NCBI GenBank assembly: GCA_022419385.1
Contig: JAJUBI010000001.1
Coordinates: 5,704,001 to 5,768,000 of the forward strand
DNA length: 64,000 nucleotides
Direction: 5' to 3'
From: Paraconiothyrium sp. Pb-2020
Taxonomy: Eukaryota; Ascomycota; Dothideomycetes; Pleosporales; Didymosphaeriaceae
Both the position numbers and the translations under genes were made by a program. Of the stretch, positions 31,902 to 44,357 are shown piece after piece. Below the pieces are notes generated by a model. The model was given only the letters and a program-made list of their open reading frames with translations, made no database searches and was not told where the DNA came from. Every line of letters starts with the position of its first letter. The stretch's first letter is position 1.

Positions 31902-33597
31902 ATGATGGCGACCGCAAACGCGTGCACATTCTGCAAGAAGAGGAAGCGCAAGTGCGACAAAGCCAGACCCGCATGCTCCAACTGTACTCGGTAAGCAAGG
32001 CAAAATTTATTGGTATCTGTATGCAAGTAATGATGGAGTGCTTAGACTGCGAAAGACCTGTGAATATAGCGAAGATGCGATTCGCACACCCTTCCCCTCG
32101 AAGGCGGAGACCAACAATGCCCGCCCAGACACGGCGCTACCAGCGCTAAACCCTTGGAACAGCACGACGTTCCCACGAGCGGTTCTCGACTTTTCCATGT
32201 CTGTTCTTGGTTCGTATGAAAACTTACATGCGATAACGAATGAGTTCTTCATCACGACGCATCAAAGAATTCCTATACTGTCAAGGCATCGCTTTTATAG
32301 CTGCATCCTTGAAGTCTCTAGTCTTCCCCGTGCGGACCTTGCGGCGCTCTCTCTATGCATTTATCTCGTTCAACAAATGCCGGGGGAGACAACTTCCAAA
32401 AATATGCGGTCTTCGCTCTATGTTCACGTTAAAAGCTTGATTGGACTGCTCGAGATGGCCGACAACTTCACAATTGATTTACTTCACTGTAAAATCCTTC
32501 TCATTTATTATGAATTGGGCCATGGCTTCCATACCTCAGCTTACTTGTCACTCGCCGCAGCTGCGAAAATGGCAAGAATTATGGGTATCCACGAGAAGCC
32601 GTGGCAGACGAAAGCAGGGCAAGGGCTCGAAAGCATGTTCCTCGAGGAGCAGAAGAGAGCATGGTGGGCAATTGTCAACTTAGATAGATTCATTAGTTTA
32701 TGCCATGGCGAGACTCTGCTTGCAACCGAGGACCCCGAGATTTCGGACATACTGCCCATCGAAGACTTGTTGTGGTCAGAAGGCTCACAGGAGGAACTTG
32801 CAGCGCTGATTGCTGCTGCGCCCTCACTCGATACGCCTTCGAATGTCACTCTTGGACAAATGGCACGCGAGTGTCAGATCTCTCATATCATAGGAAGGCT
32901 TACGCGACACATGTCTAACCCGACGCTGGATCCAGAGTTCAATCGCGAAGAGTGTCATCAACTAGAGCGTACCCTCAGGGCTTATGTACCACTCCTTGCC
33001 GAGGAAGAGCTGAAGATGGGCAAATACTGCGGCGCATTTGCAATGTGTAACAAGTAAGTGATCACACTTCGCGCGGATTCACACGATGCAATGCGAGATT
33101 CGTGCCCCACACTTTGTACTCGCGAGAATGAATTATGAGCTGATAGCCATTATGACAGTGCCCTCTTCATCCTCTACGAGTTCAAGCTGAACAAGAGCGA
33201 CGAAGCCAATTATGAGGAAAGATGGCGGATCCTGCAGAGCATGGAAGACGTATCGTTACGTTCTATCGCTTTCGCGGAGCTATCGTTCAGCGAACGCATA
33301 GGAAGTACACTCTATGAAGTTCATTCTCCGTACTGCCCATACTCCTTGTTCCAGGCAGCAGTTGTGCAATACCGCCTCTGGAAGCAGACCAACGATCTGG
33401 ACTGCAAGCTGCGTGTCGATTCTCTAAAAAGTATACTTCAGGAATTTGCTAAGCGATGGAGCGATTCATGTAGGTCTTATCTTCGGCACACATTCGAAGG
33501 CGGCTGACGTGGAGTAGCACGATACCTTGATGCTCTGGAGAAGCTGGAAGGCGATTGGCCTTCCATGACCGTTCTTCCTCAAAGAGCATTCCACTGA
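31902..33597 (+). CDS. Zn2Cys6 transcription factor with fungal-specific domain
   Basis: Pathway-type regulator, 495 aa in four exons (31902-31990, 32046-33053, 33159-33469, 33518-33597). The zinc cluster begins at once (Cys8, 11, 18, 25, 28 and 35: CTFCKKRKRKC, CSNCTR then LRKTC) and is split by intron 1. The body contains the fungal_trans domain: RHRFYSCILEVSSLPRADLAALSLCIYLV, a Gly-His-type block GHGFHTSAYLSLAAAAKMARIMG and RRAWWAIVNLDRFISL-like KRAWWAIVNLDRFI. Splicing gives the end RYLDALEKLEGDWPSM. Two in-frame ATGs (31902 and 31905) are equivalent. Its position between the P450 and the MFS gene suggests that it controls them; the dyad at 33875-33903 is a candidate target. Confidence 0.88.
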
Positions 33598-34332
33598 ATC
33601 TTGGCGCTACCGTCAAAAACCTGTGATCGAGCATATTGAGCATAAAAAGATGGATTCGAGGTTTGACTATTGGCTTCGAAAACTTTACGGCTCACAAGCA
33701 AGTTGACCCGTGCTCAGCGGCCTCAAGCGATCTTGCGACAAGCAAATCTGTGAAATCGTTTAGTCTTCACATCTACGTTCCTGGCCGTCTCAAACCATGA
33801 CACAGTGAAGTTGGAAAAGCGACCGGCAACTTCAACATGATTTTCAAGATGATGAAAGATCTTAAGCGTAGGCGGAGCGGACAAGGGACACCCTGGTCCG
33901 CTCGAAAGTTGGCCGAAAGAGGCTAGCGTCTACACTCACCTTCTCTGAGCATAGAAGAACAAATCATGCTTAGCTTTCTGGGCCCAAGTATCCATATCAT
34001 TGGTCTCGGAAAGATATACTGTGCTCCGGGCTACAGATTTTCACATATAAGCTCTCGTCCCGCCTGAATATCGCTGTACATCTTCACGCAGTGATTGACT
34101 GCGCGACGCTCTTTGACAGTACCGCATCCATCAGTCTAGATCTATCCGGCTTCATCTTTTTAGCAACTGATTGATGGGACTCCCACAATCTTTGTCCTCA
34201 AGGTCGTTTTTAGGTGCGGCATTTTATACCCGTCAACACTTTTGGGAAAGCGAACATACTGCATGTATGCTACTTCGAAGGACCTATTTACACCTATTCG
34301 AACATGAATTGATGAACTGAATTGTGCAGAAT
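33598..34332. other. Intergenic, promoter of MFS gene
   Basis: 735 bp with no supported gene. A nearly perfect 29-nt dyad is listed separately. Confidence 0.5.
33875..33903. promoter_or_regulatory. 29-nt dyad symmetry between regulator and transporter genes
   Basis: Two 13-nt arms, GAGCGGACAAGGG and CCCTGGTCCGCTC, flank ACA; they pair with a single mismatch. The arms contain CGG and CCG triplets 17 bp apart, as in some Zn2Cys6 operators. It could also form a hairpin. It lies 430 bp before the MFS start. Confidence 0.45.
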
Positions 34333-36096
34333 ATGCTCGATATTATTCGCGAAGCGCCTCTGGGTCAAGTCATCCGCTCTCTGTCAGGAAACAGACTGCT
34401 CCAATACCCAGAGGATAAGCCAGACTTCGAACTGCCCGCTCAGTATGCCGCTCTTCTCGAAAGTCCATCGATCGATTATGGAGGCTTCAAGAGAATCGAA
34501 GGAGATGACACACCCGCACGAATACCCCAGATTGAAGGACGTGACGATCTGGAGATGCAAGGACAAGATCTAAATGAGACTCTGAGCAGCGTCAATGTGG
34601 TAGCCTACACGGAGGACCAACGTCAAGTACAGCCTCGCCACCTCGAGCGTACAAAGCCCATCACCATTGCCCCCCAGAGAATGCCAGACGACATCATATT
34701 GGTGGATTGGTATACCAACGACGACCCCACCAATCCAAAGAACTTCTCTAGTTTCAAGAAAGGCTTCGTCATGTTCATCGTCGCGTTATACACCGCTGCC
34801 GTGTACTCCGCAGGCCCTATCTACGCAGCTTCCGTTGGCAGCGGTCTTCTAGAACACTTCAACATCAGCCCGATCGTTGCTTCACTCGGGTTGTCGCTTT
34901 TCGTGCTAGCCTACGGCATTGGCGATATTGTGTTTGCTCCATTGTGTGAGATCCCAGCGATTGGAAGGAATCCGGTGTACTACCTTACCTTCATTGTTTT
35001 CTGGGTCCTAGCCTTTCCTACTGCTATTATCGATGACTTTGGGTCACTCCTAGCGCTCCGATTCTGGATGGGTTTCTTCGGCAGTCCTGCGCTTGCGAAT
35101 GGCGGCGCAACCGCGTCCGATATGTTCGAGCTCATATACATTCCCTACGGACTATCCTGGTTCGTTCTTGCCGCGTGGTGTGGACCCGCATTCGGTCCCC
35201 TGATCGGTGGTTTTGCAGCCGTGGCGAACGGCTGGCGATGGCCCTTATGGGAGATAGCTTGGATTTCGTCTCTCGTACTCGTCATCCTACTTACACTGAT
35301 GCCCGAAACATCCCCTGAAAACATCCTCCTACGCCGCGCGCGCCGCCTGCGTAAAGTCACTGGCAATTCCAGACTGCTGTCCCAAAGCGAAATCACCCAA
35401 CGCCACATGACCGCTTCGCAGATCCTGACATCGGCGCTTGTGCGTCCCCTGGAAATCATGTTCAAAGATCCCTCCGTGCTCTTCGTCAACGTATACACCG
35501 GCTTTTTCTACGGCGTGTTTTACACCTTCTTCGAAGTCTTTCCTCTTGTCTTCCCTCCCTTCTATGGTTTCAACCTCGGACAAACCGGTCTAGCGTTCCT
35601 CTCCTGCTTCGTCGGCGTCACCATGGCCCTTCTGGGCTATTTCGTGTACCTGCACTTCTACATGATACCCGACAACAAGGAAGGCTTCCGCGAGCAAGAG
35701 CACCGCCTCGTCCCCGCCATAGTCGGGTCGTTCCTGCTCCCCATCGGGCTATTCATCTTTGCATGGACGGCTAAGCCGGATATCCACTGGGTTGCGCCCC
35801 TCGTAGGCGTAGCGATCTTCTGCAGCGGGCACTTCTGGCTTATGCAGAGCTTGTTTATCTATTTGCCGTTTTCGTATCCGAAGTATGCGGCAAGTCTATT
35901 CGCGGGGAATAGCTTGTGGAGGAGTATCACGGCGGGAGCGAGCGTGGTCTTCGCGACGCCGCTGTTCAGGAACCTCGGAGTGAGCAGAGGGGTGAGTCTG
36001 TTAGGTGGATTGAGTGTGGTGGGCATCTTTGGAACGGTGGTGATGTATAAGTTTGGGAAGCAGCTTCGTGCGCGTTCGAAGTATGCCCAGAGTTAG
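34333..36096 (+). CDS. MFS transporter, DHA1-like drug/metabolite exporter
   Basis: Plasma-membrane proton antiporter of the major facilitator superfamily, 587 aa, single exon. The ATG at 34333 is the first in the frame. A long polar N-terminus (about 130 residues, DDIILVDWYTNDDPTNPKNFSSFKK) with the fungal DHA1 signature D-P-x-N-P-x-N-(W/F)-S leads into 12 membrane helices, starting at FVMFIVALYTAAVYSAGPIY. Motif C-like PAFGPLIGGFAA follows in helix 5. A cytoplasmic loop with Arg clusters (RRARRLRKVTG) separates the halves. The closest general type is the fluconazole-resistance/CYP51-linked exporters. Together with the P450 and regulator upstream it may export or detoxify a compound. Confidence 0.9.
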   Translation: MLDIIREAPLGQVIRSLSGNRLLQYPEDKPDFELPAQYAALLESPSIDYGGFKRIEGDDTPARIPQIEGRDDLEMQGQDLNETLSSVNVVAYTEDQRQVQPRHLERTKPITIAPQRMPDDIILVDWYTNDDPTNPKNFSSFKKGFVMFIVALYTAAVYSAGPIYAASVGSGLLEHFNISPIVASLGLSLFVLAYGIGDIVFAPLCEIPAIGRNPVYYLTFIVFWVLAFPTAIIDDFGSLLALRFWMGFFGSPALANGGATASDMFELIYIPYGLSWFVLAAWCGPAFGPLIGGFAAVANGWRWPLWEIAWISSLVLVILLTLMPETSPENILLRRARRLRKVTGNSRLLSQSEITQRHMTASQILTSALVRPLEIMFKDPSVLFVNVYTGFFYGVFYTFFEVFPLVFPPFYGFNLGQTGLAFLSCFVGVTMALLGYFVYLHFYMIPDNKEGFREQEHRLVPAIVGSFLLPIGLFIFAWTAKPDIHWVAPLVGVAIFCSGHFWLMQSLFIYLPFSYPKYAASLFAGNSLWRSITAGASVVFATPLFRNLGVSRGVSLLGGLSVVGIFGTVVMYKFGKQLRARSKYAQS

Positions 36097-37219
36097 CCTA
36101 TCAGAATCGTAGGGGAGAATACTGGAGCAGAGGTTGCGAGCGACTCGAAATCTATTGTCCTGATGGAATTTGGCGTCATTCTGTCTTTCTTCGAATTTAG
36201 TGTTTCGTTCGCGTTGGTCGACAGTACGGATATGAGTAGGGATACGATTCCTCTGGGAAGTATTAGATTGATTGAGATGTGTCCTACAGAGAAGACTCGT
36301 AGCTCAAAGTACATTAGTCCCGAGCGTAAATACCTTATTGACCAAGGTAGGTCGAATCGAAAACTCGACACAGCACCGTCAAAAGGTAGGGCCCCCTTTC
36401 ATCCGCCGACTTTCCAACAGTTCCCAGCAGCAACACACCAGACACCGCGGAACTCCCCAACAGCATTGGTCTTCTCCATCCATTGTAGGGCTAGAGAGCG
36501 AATCTCCGACTGGACCACCGAACGCGGCGAACAAGTAGGTCGAGCCCATGCGTACACCAAGTTTCCCTACCTGGTGGATTTGTCTCGTGGTGGTGGGTGT
36601 TGAGAGGATGAGTGTGACCGCCAGAACCGAGCCATAGTAGACAGAAACTTCTGTCTGAGAAGTAATCGAAGTTGATACCGATACTAACACAAGTTAGATA
36701 TATTAGTAGTTGAGAATGAGCTAACAATATCTCCGCCGTGTCACCGTGGAGTTGCTAGCGTAGCTGCGTGCTGAAGACAAACTTCCTTAGCGTAAGATGC
36801 GACTGCTGCGTGCGCTGTGACACAATTAGCTCGACCAATCTCTTACGCGCGTCCGAGGTCTGTAATTTAGAATTGTAGTCGACTGTAGATTTTCTGCAAG
36901 AGTTCGGATATGTACGGGCGATCCGCTAGCGAACGGGGAAATTCATCTATCTTCCCCTCGCTCCGTGGCCAAATAGGCTAGAGCAATAGGCTAGTATACC
37001 ATCATGACGCCCCAAATCGAAGTGCGTTCCCATAACCGGGGATAGTCAGGTCGACGGCCTGCGACTTTAATCAGATGTGATATATACTGGTGGAACAATT
37101 GAGCATGCTTCCTGGAACGCAATGTTTTAGCGTTAGGGAAAGCTGTAGTTCTATAAGAAACTCGCTGCAGCGTGCATGGATTTAGGTGCTCTCGATTCTT
37201 CTTTTTGAATTTGGTCGAT
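36097..37219. other. 1.12-kb intergenic region
   Basis: Between MFS and esterase genes on the same strand. Overlapping short frames only; no gene, repeat or RNA is recognised. Confidence 0.5.
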
Positions 37220-38220
37220 ATGATTGCATCGTCGGTTGTTGTGTCGCTACTGGCAGTTGCTGCGTCCGCGCAACAGCTATCCTCGAATCTCACCCAAATC
37301 AAGGATTTCGGACCGAACCCCAGGAACGTATCGTTCTACATCTACGTTCCCAAAAATCTCCAACCGAAGCCACCGATTCTCGTTGCGCCTCATTGGTGTC
37401 ACGGAACTGCACAACAGGTCTTCGACTACCGATCGTGGGCGTCCGCTGGTGATCAGTATGGTTTCATTTCGATCTACCCCAATACTTCGAACATTGCGGA
37501 CCAATGCTGGGACGTGAGCAGCAATGCTACATTGACACATAACGGCGGAGGTGACTCGCTAGGCATTGTGAGCATGGTAAAGTGGGCACTGAAGAGATAT
37601 GGTGGCGACAAGGATCGCGTTTTCGTGACTGGGACAAGTTCGGGCGCCATGATGACAAACGTATTAGTAGGGGCCTATCCGGATGTTTTCGCCGCCGGAA
37701 GCGCCTGGGCTGGGGTTGCGTTTGGCTGTTTTGCTGGTAATGGCTTCGACGTATGGAGTGATGCCTGTGCGACCGGTAAGATCATCAGAACCGGAGCCGA
37801 GTGGGCCGAAATCGTCAAGAATGCGTATCCTGGCAGCTACCGTGGGTTCCGTCCGAAGCTGCAGGTACTTCACGGCACAGTCGACACGGTGTTGTATCCG
37901 CAAAATCTCCAGGAGGAGATCAAGCAGTGGACGAGCGTTTTCGGATACAGCCCGACGCGTAATGAAACCTCACCAAACACACCGCTTGAAGGCTGGACTA
38001 GGTACCGATACGGGCCGAAATTTGAGGCGTACTCAGCGGCAGGCGTGGACCACAACATTCCCAATCAGGACGACCTGGTGCTAGAATACTTTGACCTGGT
38101 AAGTGGCCTTGTGATAGGAGGCCTAGCTGCGGCAGCCGCTAACAGTGCCTTTACTTGTAGAAATGCAACAGCACGACAAGGGAACAGTGCTATTCGAGAG
38201 CTTCCGGGCATCGCACGTAG
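37220..38220 (+). CDS. Secreted CE1 esterase (acetylxylan/feruloyl esterase family)
   Basis: Extracellular esterase that removes acetyl or feruloyl groups from plant cell-wall xylan. Two exons (37220-38098, 38161-38220) give 312 aa. Reading through the 62-bp intron (GTAAGT...TAG) would give an unlike C-terminus, whereas splicing gives KCNSTTREQCYSRA, with two Cys that fit the family. The signal peptide is MIASSVVVSLLAVAASA. The catalytic Ser lies in FVTGTSSGAMMTN, the Asp in LHGTVDTVLYPQN and the His in GVDHNIPNQ. PHWCHGTAQQVFDY supplies the oxyanion side. No cellulose-binding module is attached. The first ATG of a longer frame was rejected because the signal peptide begins at 37220. Confidence 0.92.
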
Positions 38221-38580
38221 TTTAGCAATTGAGGAGTAATACAACGTCGTGTGCGGGACAGCAGTGATTGCCACCTTCTGTGCAGGTGGAGAATGTCTGG
38301 GGGTTGCGACCAGTGTGCAGCGTGGCAGTCTCGGGTAAAACGCGCTATCGATAGCGGACGGCGCTTGTACATTTTCAATTTTGTCGCCCCGCCAAACCCC
38401 CACCATCACCCAAGCTTCACTCCCGCAACTCTCCAACCGCGGAACCTCACACCTCACCCGCGCCTGTACATCCTACACCTGCTGGTGGTACTACTGCTGC
38501 CTGACCAGACACACACAGGCTGTAATCCGTTGATTGCCATGTTGCACGTCTGAAGCTCACGCAATTGACACCCCACAAAC
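38221..38580. other. Intergenic, promoter of the helicase gene
   Basis: 360 bp; a C-rich stretch (about 38386-38470) precedes the helicase start. Nothing else is seen. Confidence 0.45.
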
Positions 38581-41500
38581 ATGGCAAACGAAGAGGGCGA
38601 CAGCTCCTCCAAGTCGCAAAGTGCCGTGCTTGAGTGGTATGCTCGTATCTACTCTCGCCGTGTCGACATTGTCGGCGACTATGCCGGAAACGAGCTATTT
38701 CTGGTAGATGGCGATTCACTGCTGTTACACTGTTTTAGCGACGAACACCTCGATTTCGATGACGGCTTCCAACTCCTCCACGCGACCTGGACAGTCGAAC
38801 ACTTTCTACGCAACCTGATCTCGAGGAGAGCCAATTTCCACATCGTTTTCTTCGATCAGCACCGCGAGCTTTGCATACCATTCTTTGCATCTGCGGCGTC
38901 CCACGCCAAATACCTTTTGGCGAGGGAAGCTATCATTCGTCACCTTTCTGTCAATCTCAAGTCTGCCCACCCAGAAGTGCTGCTTAGCGTCTTCTCTTCA
39001 GTCACTTCTGACGACTTCGCTGAGTACCTGAAAGCCACAGAGTTCTATTTCGTTCTCTGTCATGACGGTGCTTCTTCGAGGGCTTTGCGAAAGCGAAAGC
39101 AGCTAGACAAGACTCTAGACGCTCTTCAAGATGAAGAGCGCAACGACCAAAACGAAGAGTTACGCAAGAAGATTATTTTCCGCCAGCTCATACACTGGTC
39201 TATGGCACAGGGTTCCAGCATCGTGCTTATAAACGGTCTCGAGTTCCAGGATGCTCGGATCATTGCTACTGTTCTGGAGAACCTGCGCGGCATAGGTAGT
39301 GGAATGTCTATGGAGGTAATTATGGGTTTTCTTTTTGCAACAACATGCTTCCAGAGAAGCATTCGCTGTTCCTTGGTCTCTATCCTCTCAGTACCCCTTC
39401 CCATAATCCACCGTTCGACACGCTGTGTTTCAAGGCTGAGCTCTGGCTGGCTTCTGAAAACCCTGCTAACGAATTTCAGATCGATCTTGACGAGGACGAT
39501 GCCATTGACGAGCCTCGCCAACGATACCTTGAACGCACCACTTGGGACAGTGTCACAAGTAAAGTCAAGGACAAGTTGACGGAGCGTTGCTATCTTACCG
39601 TAATTGTCTTGTCAGCCCTTCTCGCTGGGAACAAGGTCACACAAGAATTCGTCTCCGCGTTCTTGCGACATAGTGCTTTGATCGCTGGGCTTTCGCTCCA
39701 AGAACGTTTGGTATCAGCCGCCAACTTGGACGACAAGACGAAAGAAGCACTAGAAGCTTTCGCCGAAGAGGCCTCCACAATACTGGCGTCTGAAGAGTGG
39801 GCAGAAAACATGGAGGCATGGGAATGCGGATGCGATGTGGCCGATCTCGTGGACGGTCGATTGCTCTCAGCTTGTCTTCAAGATGCGTCAATAGGCGCCA
39901 ATGAGCTATACCGCACGCTGGCACAGGCTTGCGAAGCCTTAGGCACAGGGTTCTCTAGCGACCAGACTATCGGCAGTAATGGCCATACAGGTAAGAAGTA
40001 CATTACCTTGTGACAAGATCTCCGCTCATTCATTGTCAGCAGCACTATCGCACACACCTCAGCCACAGAGCAATGAATCCTACGCCGTACTGCCCTTCTC
40101 CAACGAAATATTCGATCAGCACCTTGCCCCCGTACAACTCGCAATCGATCGAGTCGGCGACGTTGAAGACGCAACGGCGGCAAACATTTTCAGGGAGATA
40201 TCGCATTGGCACAATCACAAGAGACCATTGGACCCGAAGCTGCGTGAAGAGCAGATGGCCAAGTCAGAGAAGCAGAAATTCTGGGCGCGCAAGCGAAATC
40301 AATGGTTCATGGATGAAATGCAAAAGTACGCCCAAAGTCTCACGAATACTGTCGGCAAATCTCTTGACCCCGAGACTATCACAACCGGAGGACGCTCTGT
40401 GAAAACGATTGCTGAGGTAGAGGAAAACGCCAAGCCGAAGGGAAAACCAGCGCCCAAGGCCAATAAGAAGGCTGCTCCGTCACGCAAAGAAGCAATGCTA
40501 GCCAAGATCGCGGCAGATCGAAGTGCAAAGGAAGAGACCACTGCGGAGAAACATATTCAAGGCTGGCGGACGACTGTTAGTGCAATCGAAAAGGAGCCTA
40601 CTGCAACCGCACGCTACCAGCGAGCGAAAACCTACTTGGCTACACTCAACACGGGCACTTCGGCTGACCTAAAGCGCGATACCCTCGAGGCGGAAGTACG
40701 CCTGTACATGTTGAATGCTCTGTTGAGTCCTTGGCTGACTGCTTGTCGCAACGACGAAAAGTCTGAAGCGCTTAAGATTGCTGCGCTGATTTTCGCAGAA
40801 CTCGGGGCCTTCTCTAAGTTCAACAGACCCGTTACGTCGACTATCGTCAAATGTCTGCAGACCGTTTTCAAAGAGCTTGCACTACCCAAACTCCCCCTTC
40901 CGCAACCAGAAGGGGACAGACCTCTGGCGTTCAAGTTTTCCCTCGACTCCTCGTCACGATCCTTAGCCTTGCCGATTCCACAGAAAGAATTTCAATTGCT
41001 ACATTGTGGTCCGTACTTTGACCGAAGTATCGACTCAGCTCCGGACCCTCGTGTGCCATTCGAGCCGGATGCATGGCAGCGTAAGGTACTGGATGAAATC
41101 GATGCGAAACGAAGCTTGTTGGTCATAGCCCCTACATCGGCCGGAAAAACATTCATATCATTCTACGCTATGAAGCAGGTTCTGGAAGCCAACGATGAAG
41201 ACGTCCTCGTCTACGTAGCGCCCACCAAGGCTTTGGTCAATCAAATTGCTGCCGAAATCCAGGGTCGCTTTTCGAAGCGCTACGGCTACGCTGGAAACAG
41301 TGTCTGGGCGATTCATACTCGCGACATGAGGATAAACAATCCCACCGGTTGTCAAATCCTTGTAGGTAGCCCTGGATCCCAACATGACTGGTTGCTAACG
41401 CACGACATAGGTCACAGTACCACACATTCTACAGATCATGCTGCTATCACCACCCAATGCAAATTCGTGGTCTAAGCGTATCAAATGGATCATCTTTGAC

Positions 41501-44357
41501 GAAGTCCACTGCATTGGGCAAGCGGAAGACGGCTTGATCTGGGAGCAATTGTTGCTCATGGCCCCTTGTCCAATCTTGGCACTCTCCGCTACAATCGGCA
41601 ATCCAGACGAATTCAGCGCCTGGCTGGACTCCACTCAGAGAAGTGTTGGTAATAAGTTGACTATGGTACAGCATCCGCACCGTTACTCGGACTTGAGAAA
41701 GTTCATCTATAAACCCACCAATACCGACAACACTTTCACTGGGCTCGAAGAGAATCGCGCCTTCGCACAACTAGGTCTAGACGATAGCAAAGATTTCCAT
41801 TTTGTCCATCCCGTTTCGAGCCTTGTGAACCGAGCTCGAGGCATACCGGCCGACCTAGCTTTGGAAGCGCGCGATTGCTACATGTTATGGCAAAGCTTGT
41901 CCAAGCACCAGACAGCAAAGTATCCACTAGACAAGTCGTTGGACCCTGCAGTGGCTCTACCAGCCGTGATTAGGAAGATCGACACAATCAACTGGGAGAA
42001 CGCGCTGAAATCTGTCCTGCGACAGTGGATGCAGGATCCTGACTCTCCATTTGACGACGTGGTTAAAGATTTGGGAGGATATCCACAAGGCACAGTGACA
42101 GAAACACCTCCAACGCAGGATACCGAGGCTGAGCTTGCTGACGATGACGATGCTGGCGAGGAGAACGAGGTGGAGATACAACACGACATCAAGAGCATTT
42201 TGCCCATGCTCTCCAAGCTTCATGAACAAGACGCTCTCCCTGCTATTCTATTCAATTACGACCGCGGTCTCTGCGAGCGTATCTGTCGGAAATTGATGGA
42301 GCAACTCGTGGACGCGGAAACAGCTTGGAAAGAGTCTAGCGCCCAGTGGAAGAGCACCTTGGCGAAGTGGGAGGAATGGAAGAAGATAATGACTAAAGCT
42401 GGTAAACGGGGGCCTCCTAAGCTGTCAAAGAAGAAGGGCGGTGCTGAAGATGGCCTGACCAAGGAGGATATCCAACGAGACGCAGCGAACAACGAGGCCA
42501 GCCCTTGGGCTTCCTTCAATCCCGACAAGCCCATTGACAGATTCCATTTCGCAGACAACCGAAAAATGTCGCAAGATGAGATGGACAAGACTGAAAGAGA
42601 ATTGCTTAGACGCGATGTGCCTGAATGGCTAATAACCGCTTTGAAGCGTGGTATTGCGGTTCATCACGCTGGTCTGAACAGGAAGTACAGGCAGGTCTGT
42701 GAGATATTGTTCAGAAGAGGATTTCTTCGAGTGGTCATCGCAACGGGTACGCTGGCACTTGGTATCAACATGGTAAGCTTGAACTACTATCTATGAATGA
42801 GCAGGAGCTAATGTTACGCAGCCCTGCAAAACGGTGATTTTCACTGGAGATTCCGTATTCCTATCAGCGCTCAACTTCAGGCAAGCCGCAGGTCGTGCCG
42901 GTCGTCGTGGATTCGATATGCTAGGAAACGTTGTCTTTCACTCAATATCGACAAGCAAGGTCCATAGGCTTATCAGTTCGCGCCTCCCAGACATCAACGG
43001 CCACTTCCCGATCACGACGACTTTGGTATTGCGTCTATTCACGCTTCTAAACGATTCGAAGAACTCCCAATTCGCCACTCGATCTGTTAACGCACTCCTT
43101 TCGCAACCGCGCCTATACCTCGGTGGCGAAGAGTCTAAAATGACTGTCCTGCATCATCTTCGATTCTCGATTGAGTATCTTCGGCGACAATTCCTGCTCG
43201 ATGCTCGTGGAACCCCGTTGAACTTTGCCGGATGCGTAAGCCATCTGTACTTTACGGAGAACTCTTCTTTCGCATTCCATGCTTTACTCAAGGAGGGATA
43301 CTTCCACAGGGTATGCGCAAACATAAACGCAAATGACACTGCGAAGGAGAATACTTTACGGGAGCTCATGTTGACCATGTCCCACCTCTTCGGGCGACAA
43401 TATTGTCGACAGGCTGATCAAGAGTTCGTGGAACGGGTAATCAAGCGCAGCCCTTCTGTGGTTTTCCTACCTGATATGCCAACGGGCGCAGCTAATCTTC
43501 TCCGGAAGCACAACCAGTCTACTCTTGATATCTACAAAGCATACGTTGGAACGTTTGTGGAGCAGCACCTCAATGAGCCGGATGATGCCCTGCCGTTGAC
43601 CCAGTATAAGTCAGGCAGCGGCGCTACTGCTTCGGCTCAAGGTCTGCAGCTGCGCGCTCCCACTACGGTTCGCTCACCCTTTGTGGCTCTTTCAGGCCAC
43701 GGTGATACCTTCGAGTCTGTTCATGACCTTTGTACGACTACACGTTCTGGGGTCTTCTTGGAGGAAGCGGTCATACCATACGTCGGCCTTTACCCCGAAG
43801 AGTCCGAAATGCCCCTTAATGCCTACCTGTATGATTTCTTCAACCATGGAGACGTGAACGCGATAGTCATCGCGAACCGCATCAGACGTGGCGATGTTTG
43901 GTTTGTCCTCAACGACTTCAGCATGGTCCTCGCTACCATTGTGACCAGTCTATCGAATTTCATGCAGCTCACGGCGGCGTCCGACCTGGATCTCTCCGAT
44001 GTACGCGGCGAAGGAGAAGATGCAGAGGCGTTGCAAGATGACAAGTTCCTTCCGGATGACTCAGGATACGAAACCGCATCAACCATTTCCACAGCGACTC
44101 GAAATGATCCGGCTCAGAGGGAGCTGCCTGTCCAAGTGAAGAAGAAAAAGAAGGTCGTCGACTCATGGGATGATGATGCAGACGCAGAAGAATTGGAAGA
44201 AGAGATTGCTGCTCAGAGGGAGCAGAAGGAAGCTGAAGCCGCAAAAGACGCGGAGGACAGGCCGGCTTGGGAGGGTGCCGGCTTGTTGAATGTACTCAAG
44301 GCGTTCCAAGCGCTGAAGGAGGACTTCGATACGAAGTTCCGAGCCATGTGGGCTTAG
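38581..44357 (+). CDS. Very large DExH-box helicase, DDX60/Ski2-like
   Basis: Superfamily 2 RNA helicase of about 1856 aa in five exons (38581-39295, 39355-39990, 40040-41361, 41411-42772, 42822-44357). The first junction is the weakest: donor GTAGTG at 39296 restores the frame, while an alternative donor at 39316 does not. The first 450 residues are a DDX60-type N-terminus (AVLEWYARIYSRRVDIVGDY, LFLGLYPLSTPSHNPP). Helicase motifs: Walker A APTSAGKTF (about 813), Ib region, DEVH box IIFDEVHCIGQ (about 921), SAT LALSATIGNP, HHAGLNRKYRQ (about 1308), ATGTLALGINM and motif VI QAAGRAGRRG (about 1364). An acidic and Lys-rich insert (DDDDAGEENEVE, KKKGGAEDG) lies between the RecA domains. The C-terminus is a coiled, charged tail. 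The role in fungi is unknown; related proteins act in RNA surveillance. Confidence 0.9.

Noticed and set aside
38099..38239. Read-through end of the CE1 esterase
   Set aside because: Splicing at GTAAGT...TAG gives a family-like C-terminus; the read-through end is low-complexity Ala-rich.
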